From Pogostemon cablin (taxonomy: Eukaryota > Streptophyta > Magnoliopsida > Lamiales > Lamiaceae), in assembly GCA_023678885.1 (NCBI GenBank), contig CM043001.1, forward strand, positions 4,536,001-4,600,000: 64,000 nt of DNA, written 5' to 3'. Made by a program: the position numbers and the translations under genes. The notes beneath the pieces were generated by a model. The model was given only the letters and a program-made list of their open reading frames with translations. It ran no database searches and had not been told where the DNA came from. Every line of letters starts with the position of its first letter. Position 1 is the first letter of the stretch. Below, piece after piece: positions 43,596 through 55,546 of this stretch.

Positions 43596-45260
43596 CTACA
43601 GTGGGCGATGCACACTGCCCTTGTGGGTAGAATCTAGGGTGCATCTATGGTTGCTATGACTTGGACTTTCCCTGTCCCACAATCCTCTAGAGTGAGGGTG
43701 TTTCTTGTCTGAGGAAGGCTGCCGTTTGTTGTTACTGGGTTTCCTAATGATAACGGTAGTGTTTGTCTTGCTCCTTCTGTGGGAGTTGAGGGTCTCTCGA
43801 GCGACGTTCAGGCGAATGCCTCTCCGATCGGCCAGATGACTTAGATTTGCATGTTGATGAATCTTTACACATTTCAGTCCCGCTTTGTGAGCTCCAAATT
43901 CCTCTCTACTCAGGTCCTTTTGAGGAGGCAAAATACAACCAAATGGATCAAAACCAACATCCATAGGGTTCAATCCATAACCCATATATGGCATTATTGG
44001 ACCACCATAGGGAGGTATTAATCCTAAATCCATTTCATTCCAATAAGGATTAAATGAACAAGGGTCCATATAATTCTCATGAGGAGCTCTCCACTGCATC
44101 TTCTTTCCTGCTTCCCCACAACTTGGTTTCTGTTCATCAGCCAAAGGAGCACTTCTCTGTGATGCTGCTTCCTTGAAGACATCATCATCCACTTTCATAA
44201 GTGATCTCCCTTTGTCATGTTCCATTGCAGATTTAGTTTCATCTACCATCTTCGGAGTTTCTCCCCGTTGAGGTGGGGGAGCAGAGGCAGCAGACTGAGC
44301 AGGGGATGCAACCTTAGCTTGCAGATTGGTCTTGGGCTTGAAATGCACTACTACCACCATTTTGATTGATAGTATCCCTCAATGTTTTGTTCGGCAAAAC
44401 CCACAACCGCACATTGATTTTGAAATAATGTACTCTCTTATACATTCATAACAGAAGCTACTGAAACAACATTTGCTTGTGAGGACACCATCTTTCATCA
44501 CTTGTTTACACAGTGGGCACTTCAATTCTGGTGGAACTTCACCAGTTGATGATGGCATCCCCTCAATCTCTTTCTCAAAGGCACCCTCATTTACAGCTCC
44601 ACTTGGTAATGCATAACAACCATCAACATACATAGCCTATTGTGGTCTATTCTCAAACACACCTCGACCATGAATCATTCTCCCCCATCCAAAACCTCTA
44701 CCAGAACCAAAGCCATCAGACGATAGGCACTGCCACTCTAAGGCTGGGGTGTCGATTAAAGCTTTGATCTTGCTCTCCTCACCTCATCCTCTTTAGGATC
44801 CTGAAATGGTTTCTAGATACAGTTTCAGGCTCATTTTCAAATTCATCCCATTCTAAGTCTTCATCATATTTTATGGCAGATTGACCTGATCCACCAAGGC
44901 TACTCTTTATGGCTTCAACATCATTAGAAATTTTCTCAACATTGGACTCTTCTTGCTTAGTAACACCTGCAATAACTATGGGTTTGCAAGGAATACCAGG
45001 GATTCGGCGAAGTAAAACAGAAGATTTCTGGGAATTAAAATTTCTTCATTGGCATTGGTGTGGGCATTGGTGAGCAAGAGGTCATAATCAGTACCACTGC
45101 CCAACTGCTTTAGTTCATGTATTATTGCTTTCAGGTCTCCAACGGATATAAAGTGGCCGTCAAAGGCAACTGATTCATAATCTTTTGCACTTTTAAATTT
45201 ATAGAAAACAGACATATGTTCTTGTATATTTTTCTTCTCTCTTAAGAGAGAAACAACCAC
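43596..45260 (-). pseudogene. PQT3/RBBP6-like E3 ubiquitin ligase, broken retrocopy
   Basis: Read on the minus strand, a DWNN ubiquitin-like domain begins at about 45215 (MSVFYKFKSAKDYES, HFISVGDLKAIIHE, GTDYDLLLTNA). After a frameshift near 45000 it continues LLRRIPGIPCKPIVIAG and EWDEFENEPE to a stop at about 44777. The CCHC zinc knuckle expected next is missing. A RING-like region follows at 44633-44379 (CPLCKQVMKDGVLTSKCCF, CYECIREYIISKSMC), then LPNKTLRDTIN in another frame, and a Pro/Arg/Ser-rich C-terminal part (44360-43596). Intact relatives are nuclear E3 ligases with many introns; none is seen here, which suggests a processed copy. No poly(A) tail is visible at the left end. Confidence 0.85.
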
Positions 45261-45923
45261 AAACTAACTGAATAGTCAAGTAATACAAAATATAAGGCAG
45301 GTATTCAACTCAAAAAATTTAAACAAGAACAATAACATAATACAATTGGAAATTTAACAATAACAGAACTACAAGCAGAAATATTGATCAAACCGACTAA
45401 AAGTGATTATCTGGATTGTAATCCAAGAATCCACCGATTGACCGGAAATCACACACCCTCCAAGAAACGTTAAATCTCTGCTGCAAACTTGTCGGAAAAG
45501 TTAAATCTCTGCTGCAAACTTGTCGTTTGTTGTTCACGAACGAAAACCTTTATTCGATGTCCGGATTGCAATTTTATACGCTAATTGTTGAAGAACAAAG
45601 CACGTGAAATCAACAAGGAGAAGGCATCCGTGATTAATTATCGTAAACCAACTATTTTCCCCAACGGCGGGAATAGATAGAATATAGCCGATTGAGGATG
45701 ATTGATCAACGAATCCATAGAACTAGCAAAATCTAAAATCAATTTGAGGTGCCAGAGATAAGAAGAAATAGGATTTTAGGAGAAAGAAATCTTTAACATA
45801 TACAGTAGCAATATGACGGGGATGGAGGGAGTACTAGAGCAACCGTTAAGATATTTTAGGTATAAAATATTTTAAGTAGAAATTGCGTCTTAATTAACAC
45901 TCATACTTCAATTAATGCTTTTT

Positions 45924-45930
<7 letters not shown>
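45261..45930. other. Upstream flank of the retrocopy with a ~31-bp tandem repeat
   Basis: GTTAAATCTCTGCTGCAAAC is repeated at about 45470 and 45500. A lone Stowaway right end (GGGGATGGAGGGAGTA) lies at about 45818-45833. There is no independent gene. Part may be untranslated leader carried with the retrocopy. Confidence 0.4.
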
Positions 45931-45969
<39 letters not shown>

Positions 45970-46301
45970 ATACCGAGGTTCCGGGCTTACGCCCGACTAG
46001 TCCTCGAGGAAACAGTCCCGGCCCCTCAGAACTGCCTCCAAGTAAATCGCGGTAACCACACAATGGATCACAGGTTCCTAATATCTTTAACTACTGCGCA
46101 CAAGGAGTCGATCCCCAAGTGATTGCTCCATGCTGACCCTCCCCCTAGCTCAGCCGCAGGTTCCCACCGAGCCGCAGGTTCCCACTGAGTTTCAGCCTCC
46201 CACACTGCCGCTTGTAGCCCTCAATATTAATTGTTCCACCATTGCGCTCCGGGGGCTTGAACCCCTGACCTTTCAATCAGGGGCACCTCAATGTTGACCC
46301 C
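45931..46301 (-). mobile_element. Probable SINE with poly(A) tail
   Basis: A T-run on the plus strand (45931-45968) is the poly(A) tail of a minus-strand element. At the far end, box B-like GGTTCAAGCCC (plus 46254-46264) suggests a tRNA-derived head; box A is weak. Body of about 335 bp, GC-richer than its surroundings. No target duplication was confirmed. Confidence 0.6.
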
Positions 46302-46349
46302 ATATTTAAAAAACTATTATACCTAAATTCAAAATCCTAAGGCAATTTT

Positions 46350-46905
46350 TGTAGAATATATATTGGGTGCACCGGGTGCAAGGGTGCACCCACATGTGTA
46401 TGTCTTTTTATTCTATTTTGTATACATTGTATACTCCCTTCGTTCCGTCCTTATAGTTACGTTTGCTTTTTGCACGTGGATTAATGAGTATAGTATTTTA
46501 ATGTGTATTGAGGTGAGAGAAATAATATTTTAATGTAAAGTGGGTAGGTGTATTAGTGTGATGTGTGGGGTTATGGAGAGAGAAAAAGTTAATTTGTGTG
46601 GGTCCCATATGCTAAAAAAAAAAACGTAACCATTGGGGTGGGACGCCCAAAATGGTAATGCGTAACTATTAGGACGAGACGGAGGGAGTACATGTTTTGT
46701 AATAATTGTATACTTTTTTCACATTAAGTTTTCATTAAAAAAACTAGCATCCATATGTGTATAACTTTTTATTGGATATTACATACAAATTTTCATTAAA
46801 AAAGTTAACAATTAAATTGTATACATTTTTACTCTTAATTGTATATGTTTTTGTTTATATTTGTATATGGATACACCCTATCTTTAGGTGCATTCGGGTG
46901 CACAC
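46350..46905. repeat. GTGCACC-ended repeat split by a Stowaway element
   Basis: It starts GGGTGCACCGGGTGCAAGGG and ends TTCGGGTGCACAC, with GTATAC-rich interior in inverse orientation to 8298-8620. The Stowaway at 46434-46688 interrupts it. Confidence 0.7.
46434..46688. mobile_element. Stowaway-like MITE
   Basis: Ends CTCCCTTCGTTCCGTCC and GACGAGACGGAGGGAG, flanked by TA. The element is 255 bp. Confidence 0.85.
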
Positions 46906-47035
46906 TATAAATTACTATTTTTCAATGTCGTGTAGATTCGGAAGTAAGTTATGTTGCGTAAATTTTTCATGCATTTCATTTTGTATAATTTTAAATGAAT
47001 TGCAAATTTTCTCTTCACATATTATTATGATGAGA

Positions 47036-47280
47036 TGAATGTGAGACGGGTTCGATCCATCACTAAAGTATATTTATTATTATATAGATAAAGTATGCTT
47101 ATTTATAGTTAAAATATATTTATAACACGTTAAAATCATATTTCAATGCATAATTAAGTATACTTTAGAAAACATATTTTAACAACCATTAAATATATTT
47201 TTTCTATACAATAAATATACTTTAGTGATGGTCGACTCATCTTACAAATTACTAGTTTCACTAGAGACTTTATCTTGTAA
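47036..47280. mobile_element. Mutator-like MITE, related to 10647-10946
   Basis: Starts near GTGAGACGGGTTCGATCC and ends near CTAGAGACTTTATCTTG; the interior has repeated AAAGTATRYTTAT motifs shared with the other copies. Flanking duplication was not confirmed. Confidence 0.6.
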
Positions 47281-47393
47281 ATTTAAATAGAAATTTTCAA
47301 AAATCACCCATAAATATAATCAATCTTCTCTTCATATTAATGAAAAGTTTTATTTTTTATTTTTATATTTTTTATGTTCTCATAAATTTTAAT

Positions 47394-47396
<3 letters not shown>

Positions 47397-47428
<32 letters not shown>

Positions 47429-47569
47429 CATGGCAAAAACTTGTGTGAAATCGTATCACGTAAATCCTTACGTGAAACGGATAAAAAGTTATAACTTCTA
47501 TAATAAAAAATGATACTCAATTAATGAAAAGTAATAATGTTATTTCATGAAAAATTTATAGTATAAATT
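47397..47569. repeat. (AT)n tract and a MITE end
   Basis: An AT tract at 47397-47424 is followed by AACTTGTGTGAAATCGTATC and ACGTAAATCCTTACGTGAAA, resembling the inverse of the end at 42292-42362. Confidence 0.5.
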
Positions 47570-49340
47570 GAGTTAAAAAAATTTACGTCTCATAAATTTT
47601 AACACTTTAAATGTTATCCCAAAAAAGTTATTTGTATCAATTTTGTCCCATAACTATCAGTTTTAGTTTAATTTTACCCAATTTTTGCCGGAACCTTCAA
47701 TTTTTGTTTGGTTGGCCCAATTTTGAGCGACACGTCATCTAAAGTCGTTGGTTTTCCCCAAATTGAACGGTCACGCGTCGTGCACCTAACATTTTTCGAC
47801 GAAAATCTAGGGTTCTAGCAAAAATTGGGCAAAATTAAACTAAAATGGATTAATTGCGTTAAAAATCACGAACTTTTAACGGATTGCAAATTAATCCTGA
47901 CTTTTATAAAATTGCAAAAGAAATCATGACTTTTCATATTTGTGCAATTCGCTCCCATCATGCAGCTAAAGTCTGCCCGACCGCTAACATGGCGTTGACC
48001 TTGCCACGTCAGCTTTTAGTTGATTGCAAGAAAAATTTTAACTTTTACTTAAATTGCAATTTAATCCCAACCTTTGAGATTTTGGTAAAAAAGACAATCA
48101 AATTTTTATTTTTATTTTTAAATTGCATCATCTAATAAAAATTTTATATTTTATTATAAAATTTAAATTCATAACTAAAGATTATATTAAAAAAAAATTA
48201 TTTTTTATTTTCATACTAAATGTTATATTAAATATTTTTTTTTAAAAAAGTCTTTTAAATTTTTATTTATTAATTTTTTACTACTCCCTCTGTCTCGTAG
48301 TTATCTTCACTAGTACGGTTGATATTTAGCTTTAAAAAATTATTTTTTGATAATTTTTTTTTTTACTTTTTAAGGGCATTGTAGTATTTTAAAATAATAA
48401 ATAAAGTATAAAATATGTTATGTGTGTTAGGTGTGAGTGTTATTTTTTAGATTAATATATAACTTTTTGAGGTTATTGATTGATTTGATGTGATGAAGGA
48501 AAGTATGAGATGAATGAAACGGAAAGTATGATGATAAGTACATGAAATTATTTTGGTTTGCATAAATTAAATCTTAACGAATATTTTTTCTCAGTATAAA
48601 ACTTGAGTTTATAAATTAATTTTAAATAATTTTTTATAAATAATAAAATTCCTTAAACATCTCATATGTATATTTGTCATTCTCCTATATATAATGTGAA
48701 ATTACGAAAAGATATTAAGACATGTTCACGAATACTTTGATTTTATAAATTATAATCATTTTATAATGTATAAAATATTTTAAAAATTAAAAGAATTTAC
48801 ATATTTAGAGATTGTATAATTTTTTTACTACTTAATAGATATAATTAATTTTATTCACATAATTTAAGTAATAAACATTTTATTCATATAATTATTTTAT
48901 TATTTTATTTAATAATATTTTAGAGTTTAAATTTTAAAATAAAATATAAATTTTTATTAGATGGTGCAATTTTAAAATAAAAATTTATGGTCTTTTTTGC
49001 CAAAATTTCAAAGGTTTGGATTAAATTACAATTTATGTAAAGGTTGGAGTTTTTCGTGTAATCAATTAAAAGCTGATATGGCAAGGTCAACGCCACCACG
49101 TTAGCGGTCGGGCAGGCTTCAGCTGCCTGATGGGTGCGAATTGCACAAGCATGAAGTTCATGATTTTTTTGTAATTTTATAAAAGTCGGGATTAATTTGC
49201 AATACATTGAAAGTTTGTGGTTTTTAATGCAACTAACCCAACTAAAATTGATAGTTATGGGACATAATTAATATAAATAATTTTTTTTGGACAAAATTTA
49301 AAGGGTTAAAAAGTTTGGTGACAGAAGAAACTTTTAACTC
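47570..49340. mobile_element. Mutator-like element, host of an inner MULE
   Basis: It starts GAGTTAAAAAAATTTACGTC and ends GAAACTTTTAACTC, with subterminal blocks (CCCAAAAAAGTTATTTGTATC) shared with 41010-42282. An internal palindrome (TTTTTGCCGGAACC versus GGTTCTAGCAAAAATTGGGC) spans 47655-47845. It is interrupted at 47847 by another element. Confidence 0.65.
47847..49239. mobile_element. Mutator-like element with perfect 9-bp duplication
   Basis: The ends GGATTAATTGCGTTAAAAAT and GCAACTAACCC belong to inverted arms of about 320 bp (47847-48175, 48925-49239). Flanks are AACTAAAAT at 47838-47846 and 49240-49248, exact. The arms include GACCGCTAACATGGCG and its inverse. The 750-bp centre is AT-rich with one Stowaway-like end (CTCCCTCTGTCTCG at about 48284). 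There is no transposase. Confidence 0.92.
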
Positions 49341-50350
49341 TGCAATTTTTTGTTGGGTTACCTTTCACAATTATACATTTTTATAAAGGTTTAGCACTAC
49401 GGATATTTCCAGATATGGTTTTTGTATATGAAGATAAAGCGAAGATAATTTTTTTGACGGCAAAGTAATTTTGGCATTTCATATTTTAATTTTCATTTCA
49501 TACTTTAATATACTATTAAATATTTTAGGATATATAATAAATTATTTTTAGAATATAAAATAATTATTAATGTATTTAAAATATGTAAATATATTATTGA
49601 GGAATTTCACATAAAAGTTAAATAAAAAATTACTAAAAATCATAAAATAAAAATTTTCAAAAGGGTAATTATGTCTTATTAATTAAGAATAATTTAATTT
49701 GAATATTTTTGGGGTACATTTAGTCATTTCGAGAGTATGGCTTATTCATCTATCTACAGTCAGTTTATGGTAGAAAAGAAGGTTCCATCGGAATAATTAT
49801 TATTTCAGTTCAAGAGTCCTCGTCTTTTTTTTTTTTTTTTTTTTTTTAAATGGGAGGAGAAATGACAAGAAGATATTGGAACATCAACTTGGACGAGAGG
49901 CCTGAGGCAGGAGTTCATTTTGGCCTCATCTAAGAAATACCAAAGTTTAATTTGCATATGGGTGGTGGTGTTGCCACCCAAATATTTGCTAAAGGAACTT
50001 AATAATTTAATTTAAATTAGATGATTTGAAAAAACTTAAATAATCTTAATGCGAATATATACTTAAACCAACACACCAGTATCCAAAAGTTAAAAACTTT
50101 TTTTAACTAACCCTAACTCTCACGGAATATGTTTTTCACATCAGGTGCCGATGGAGTGTAAGAGGTAGGATTCTCCATCCATTTACACTCTTTTTAAATG
50201 TAGTGTTTTGATAATCATTAATATTTACATTCAGATCATCTTCCAACAGTGCAATATTTACATACATATCTTGATTAGCGCATGTTGTTTTTGGTGGGGG
50301 GTTTCCAAATATTTGACACTGAGTGAAATCTTCATGGGAACTGAAATCAT
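49341..50350. other. Intergenic with poly(T) run and a short unrecognised frame
   Basis: A T-run of about 23 bases lies at about 49827-49849. On the minus strand at 50363-50136 a short frame (CQIFGNPPPKTTCANQDMYV) resembles no family I know; it may be a gene fragment. It is bordered by the SINE insertion at 50351. Confidence 0.3.
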
Positions 50351-51281
50351 AGCCCCAAGGCATAGCTCAAGTGGTAGAGGAAAGGGTGGAAAGGTCTTCT
50401 AACCGAGCTTGGTTGCTGCAGGGTGGAGGTTCGAATCCTGCCTTTGACATGGATTTGGCCCCTTGTAAGCACAAATTAAACAGTGAGCCCTCTCTATAAG
50501 TCACTTAAGGCACATCTGCGATTTATCTCCTCCACCAATCCCAGGACATGGGCGATGGGGCCCGGAGTCAGGGGCGTATCCTCATATGTCCAAGAGGGGG
50601 CTTTAGCCCCCCCCCCCCCCCCCCCCCAACCCCTCAAAAATCCCTTTAGTATATATACTATATTAATTTTAATCATTAGTGATTATATTTCCTAATAATA
50701 ATAATTATAATCCCTCAAACTTTCTAATAATTATTCTTATAACTAATTTGACCTTACATTATAAAGAAATATCTATCACTTTTACTACAAATTCTAATAA
50801 TTTCTCATTTATTAATAAATAAATTTTTCTATACATTTCTTTAGTTTTAGACATTAAAAATTGCATGAAAATAACTCTATATTTTTTTGGTAGCAAGTTA
50901 TACTTTTAAATTTTACTACTTTGTACTCCTATAATCTCACAATTATTATCACATTTTATATTTTTATCCGTCTCGTAATAACTTGCACCATCCAAAAAAA
51001 TAATATCACATCTTAAAATACATTTTAATTTTAAAAATAATATTCTCACCATGTAACATACTTTACACTTTATTATTATTTAAAAAAGCTACGTTATCCC
51101 TAAAAATCAATAAAGTTAGTTAAAAAATATTTTTTTAATTAAAACTCTATTGCAACATAATCGGTGCAAATAAAATCGATACGGAAAAAGTATTATTTAA
51201 TGCTCCAATATTAACGTGGTTTTACTTTTAGCCCCCTAAAAAATCGGTCTAACTCCGCCCTGCACGGGGTACACCATTTTT
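50351..51281 (+). mobile_element. tRNA-derived SINE split by a hAT-like element
   Basis: Pol III box A TAGCTCAAGTGG is at 50363-50374 and box B GGTTCGAATCC at 50428-50438, as in tRNA-derived plant SINEs. The body runs to 50568 and resumes at 51263 (GGGGTACACCATTTTTT), so the SINE proper is about 237 bp and ends in a T-run. Flanks TGAAATCAT (50342-50350) and TGAAATCTT (51282-51290) match at 8 of 9 positions, a likely target duplication. Confidence 0.85.
50569..51262. mobile_element. hAT-like non-autonomous element inside the SINE
   Basis: Ends CAGGGGCGTATCC and AACTCCGCCCTG are imperfect inverted repeats of the CAGGGGCGGAKYYA type. Flanking 8-mers CCCGGAGT and CACGGGGT match at 6 of 8. A C-tract of about 20 bases lies near 50608-50628. 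There is no transposase. Confidence 0.7.
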
Positions 51282-51290
51282 TGAAATCTT

Positions 51291-52277
51291 AAAATTGCAA
51301 ACGAAAGTACCTACCTAGGAGCACAAATTATTCCCATTGTTGCAAAGATCTCTCTCTCTCTCTACAAAAATAAATATTAAAATTTATATATTAGCAAATG
51401 GATACAAAAAAGCTTTAAAACTTACACTGAAGAACCAAAAAGAAAGATGAGGTAATTCCTATAGTGTCTTAAAGAAGAATTTAAGAGCACAGTTTGCATA
51501 AACACGGATCCATCAGTTTACTTTGTTATGACGGCACTTTTCTCACCTGGTTCACTAGTATAAGGTTAAAAACTCTGTATGAAGAGGATGATCCGAGCTC
51601 GATATTGCCTCCTCAGATTTCCAAAGCTTCAAAATTGGTGCTAATTGATTTGAACAACCAATTCTCATGAAATACCGTCCACTATTGGGTGTGTAAAGTG
51701 AAAAGGAGATTTTAAATTTTGGTGTGTCATTTAAGTATATATTTGTATTAAGATTATTTTAGTATATTTCCAAATCATCTAATGTAAATTATTGAGTGCT
51801 CTTAGTAAATATTTGAGTGCAGTGGCAATAGCTCCTTGAACATACCAAATGTGTGAAATTTTCTTTACAGGTCTAATTATGAAATTACATGGCATAATCA
51901 AGAAAAATGGAAATAAAATGGGAAAGAGTTTTCCTCCCATTTGAGTGATGGGAGATTCTCTGATATCCACTGCAGAGTAAAACCAAACATTCAATTTCGT
52001 GCCCATTACTCATCTCACCCATCAAACAAACACCCACTTGCCATCGTATTCTAATTTCAAAAGTTGTTAGAACGCCAATTTGCCAAAATAAAACACGATA
52101 ATGTATATAAAAACGTAATCTAACCACGGAGCACTAAACCACAGCAGCCATTAGTTTTGGTATATCGATTTCCAATCCAAGAATAGCAAATTTTTTAATA
52201 CATTGATGTCTAACAAGAACACTAAGCAAAACAAAACCTCTGGAAGAAAACTAGAAAGATTAAGACTATCTCGTTGA
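51291..52277. other. Intergenic and eL22 3' flank
   Basis: No gene is recognised. A (CT)n stretch lies at about 51350-51362. The part nearest 52277 is the eL22 3' untranslated region. Confidence 0.35.
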
Positions 52278-53939
52278 TCAATCTTCCTCCTCCGCCTCAT
52301 TCTCGGCAATGTTGAAGTACCTCAATTCATAGATGCTTCGGTCTTTGCTAGAAGCTATCACCCGGAGCCAATCACGCACATTGTTCTTCTTTAGGTATTT
52401 CTTTGTCAAGTACTTTAGATACCTGCATAAAACAAACAAGATTCATCATTACAACATTGGAAAAGCAATCATTATTTAAGTAACAAAATGTAAACTTGCA
52501 AACCAGATGATGCAGCAAATCTTGGTTAAGCACTCGAGCTCCCAAAAGAACTCGCTACTCAAGACTCGAGAGGACCAACTCCATCACTAATATCTCCCTA
52601 CCTCCAAAAATATTGTCAACAAAAAAAACTTCCAGATCTTCATAGAGATTACAAGTAGTCTAGACTGGATTAAAAACTAGGTACAATGCACAGGTAGACT
52701 TATGGGTCAAAGCATCTTGGGTTTTTTATGGATTTTGGGATGGACTTATTTTAAGAACCTTAAAGCAGGGACAAGTAATTACAAGTTTCAAATATCTGGT
52801 GCCAGGTATCGGACACCATCAGTTAGGAGTGGCTATCTCAAAACTCAGAAGGAGTCGATTCACTTAAAAGCATTCCACAGTTGCACACTGATCAAGAAAT
52901 GCATAGTCTGAGTCATATTCAGGTTATTTTGTTCTTTTCTTTCATCGTTATCTGAGTAAATTCCAGTTAACAACTCAGATCCCTGTTCATCCTCCATAAT
53001 ATGCAATTTAGAAACTACACAGTTGATAGTAACTAGGAACATAAGTGTATAAGAAATTAAAAATTTTATTCAAAGCTACACAATAAGCAACCCAAAATAC
53101 AATTTACACTCAAAAAGTGGGATAAGAAACTAAGTACTGATGCTCAAATTTTTTTAAGGTTTGGAACAATAGCAACTTGCACATAAAATTGATTTTCCTG
53201 GCATACAATAACGCCTCATTCAATCAATACAGGGAAGATTCATCAACAAAACACCATACTTCCACTAGTCAAAAATTGTAGTAATTTATTTTCTATACTT
53301 CTTTTTCTTCTGGGGGTGGCTATTTATACTTCCAATACCTATTTAAAGAGACAAGTTCACATCACATCTATATCCAATTATCAAAACTGCATACTAAAAG
53401 GAGAACAAAATGTTCAAACCCCAGAACCAGATTTTTTTATTTTAAAAATTTTAAAAATATCAACATTGTAGTTAACTGCAAATCATTAACGCATATTACT
53501 GAAATTAAACTTTCACAATGAATCAATCATACAAAGCTATGAGCAATTATTGATTAACAAATAGATATGCTCTTGAACTGGGATTTCGAATCCAACAAAG
53601 AACTCAGAAACTCAATAAAAAAGTTGCTGGATAACGTTCCACAAAATCATACTCCTTGATCAATTTATGCTTTGCATTACAAACACACCCAAACAGTTAC
53701 CTTTTGGAGAAGGCAGTGTCGTTGGCAGTGACAGAGATCTTGGTCTTGTCACGGGTGACGGTAACGGAATCTCCAAGGGCACCGGGCTTGCCGCCGACCT
53801 TGATGCGCTCCTGGAGAAACTTTTCGAGTGAGGCAATGTCCATGATCTTATCCTCTACAGGCTTCGCGCAATCGATTACAAACGTCACAGCCTTCTTCTT
53901 CCCTCCCTTCTGGGCACCAGCTCCTCCGCCTTTACTCAT
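52278..53939 (-). CDS. RPL22: 60S ribosomal protein eL22
   Basis: Two coding exons on the minus strand, 53939-53701 and 52422-52278, join in frame (AAA-AG|G) to give 127 aa. Recognisable eL22 blocks: KKKAVTFVIDCAKPVEDKIMD, LEKFLQERIKVGGKPGALGD, VTVTRDKTKISV, FSKRYLKYLTKKYLKKNN, VRDWLRVIA and YELRYFNIAENEAEEED. The N-terminus is Gly/Lys-rich (MSKGGGAGAQKGGKKK). The start is the ATG at 53939-53937; an upstream in-frame extension lacks an ATG and is leader. A 5' leader intron (about 54039 to 53974) is suggested by GGCACAG|GTGAGAG and a TTCAG acceptor. The protein is a component of the cytosolic large ribosomal subunit. The intron of 1.3 kb shows no insertion I recognise. Confidence 0.95.
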
Positions 53940-54128
53940 CTTTCCCGCGCAACGAAACCCCAAAGGAATAACTGAAGTGCCAAAAAACTATTTCAGAATC
54001 TAAATTGCAGAAATGGAGAGAATGTATCGAGCTCTCACCTGTGCCGGGTGGTTGGAGCAGCCGCGATGAGAGGGAGAAAGAACAAATTTATTGATTAGGG
54101 TTTTATGGGGTGAGGTTCTCTGGGAAAA

Positions 54129-54195
54129 TGGCCCATTTCCTTGGGCCCTTAATTGGGCCAACATTCTTGCTTCTTGAAGGCCGCATTAGGCCCAA
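54129..54195. promoter_or_regulatory. Site II (TGGGCC) cluster in the eL22 promoter
   Basis: GGCCCA or TGGGCC occurs at about 54130, 54142, 54154 and 54189, directly upstream of the leader exon of the minus-strand gene. Site II motifs are typical of ribosomal-protein promoters in plants. Confidence 0.6.
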
Positions 54196-55546
54196 TAATT
54201 TGAACATCAACCTAATTAAATGTATTTTAAGAAATAAACTAATAAATATTTTTGGAACGACTGGTTTATCTTTATTTGATGTGCATGTTATAATTTTTTT
54301 ACTTCTGATAGAAATAAATAAATAAATAAATTTCTTGAATTCCTAGAAATATCAAAATGAATATATGGACGTCTGCAAAGTCCATCTCGTGAAATTGATT
54401 TTACCCAACTACCTAGCTAAGTGCCCAACTTAACATGCATTGATGCATGGTTTTGTAGAAGAGCATGAAAGTTCTTAGTCTTTAAAAAAAAAAAAATTGC
54501 TCACTTCATGATAAGAAAAGAAAAGAAACTTCCTAAGAATATTGAAATAAATTAAAAATATAACAGACCTATTTTTAATTTAAGTTATGCGAACCAAATT
54601 CAAGCTCATTTCTCATTTCGAATCTCATTGTTTTATCTCAAACTCATCTTTTCATATAACTAATTACTTCATCTTGAAGATTAGTGCTTCATCTTGAAGC
54701 TCATTATTTTCATCTTGGTGATTGTTTTATCTCAAAACTCATTCTTTCATCTTGAAATTCATTTTTCATTTCGCTTTGCTTCATCCCTTTCATCTTGGTG
54801 ATTGTTTTATCTCAAAGCTCATTCTTTCATTTTGAAATTCATTTTTCATTTCGCTTTGCTTCATCTCGAGGCTCATTCTTTCATCTAGAAATTCATTTTT
54901 CAATGCTTTACTTCATCCCAAGGTTCATTCTCTCATCTCGAGTCTCATTATTCATCCCATTGGTTATTTTATTTCGATATTCATTACGAACATCATCTCA
55001 AAGCTCATTTTCTAATCTCCAACTCACATGCTTAGGTGGTTACTTAAGATATTTATCGATCTTTTATATATATATGGATAAAAACTATGTTTCTTATTAT
55101 GTGTATAGTAAGCATATTTTGTTATAAAATTAGAGTATGGAGAAGAAATGATGGAAAGGAATGAGCTAAGCTACTTATCCCCACTTCTTTTTTTCTTGTG
55201 CTCATGTTAACTCGAATTCTTTTGAATCTCGGAGTAATCTAGAAAGCAATTTTGCCACATTTCATTCACTTAAAAAGTGTAACATCAAACAAAACAACGA
55301 GTTGAAATAGGTGATCTCACACCCCAAATTCAATGCTCTTTCAAAGAGATTTCACACACTGAGATTTCCATGTGCCTCGATCTTTTTGGCTAATTACAAA
55401 TGAATCGTTATAAGTAGTATAAAAACCAATATCCAATATATGCACAAAAATCTACCATGTAATCAACCAAAATAAACATCCCATTCTTATTCTTCTCTAC
55501 GTATAGAATCCTATACGCAAACTGCATATTCTTTGGTTCCCTTCCT
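54196..55546. repeat. Intergenic with a TCATCTTGAA-type minisatellite
   Basis: From about 54600 to 55020, motifs such as CTCATTCTTTCATCTTGAAA recur. The clearest units are 54710-54789 and 54790-54869 (80-bp period). It lies upstream of the eL22 promoter and downstream of the HIG1-domain gene. Frames across it are repeat artefacts. Confidence 0.75.

Noticed and set aside
50363..50438. tRNA gene
   Set aside because: Boxes A and B are present but the sequence does not fold as a tRNA and continues into a SINE body flanked by a target duplication.
54707..54870. CRISPR-like array
   Set aside because: Repeat units are contiguous and degenerate, with no unique spacers; plant minisatellite.
54795..55127. 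110-codon F/S-rich frame
   Set aside because: It lies on the TCATCTTGAA minisatellite; the residue pattern follows the DNA repeat.
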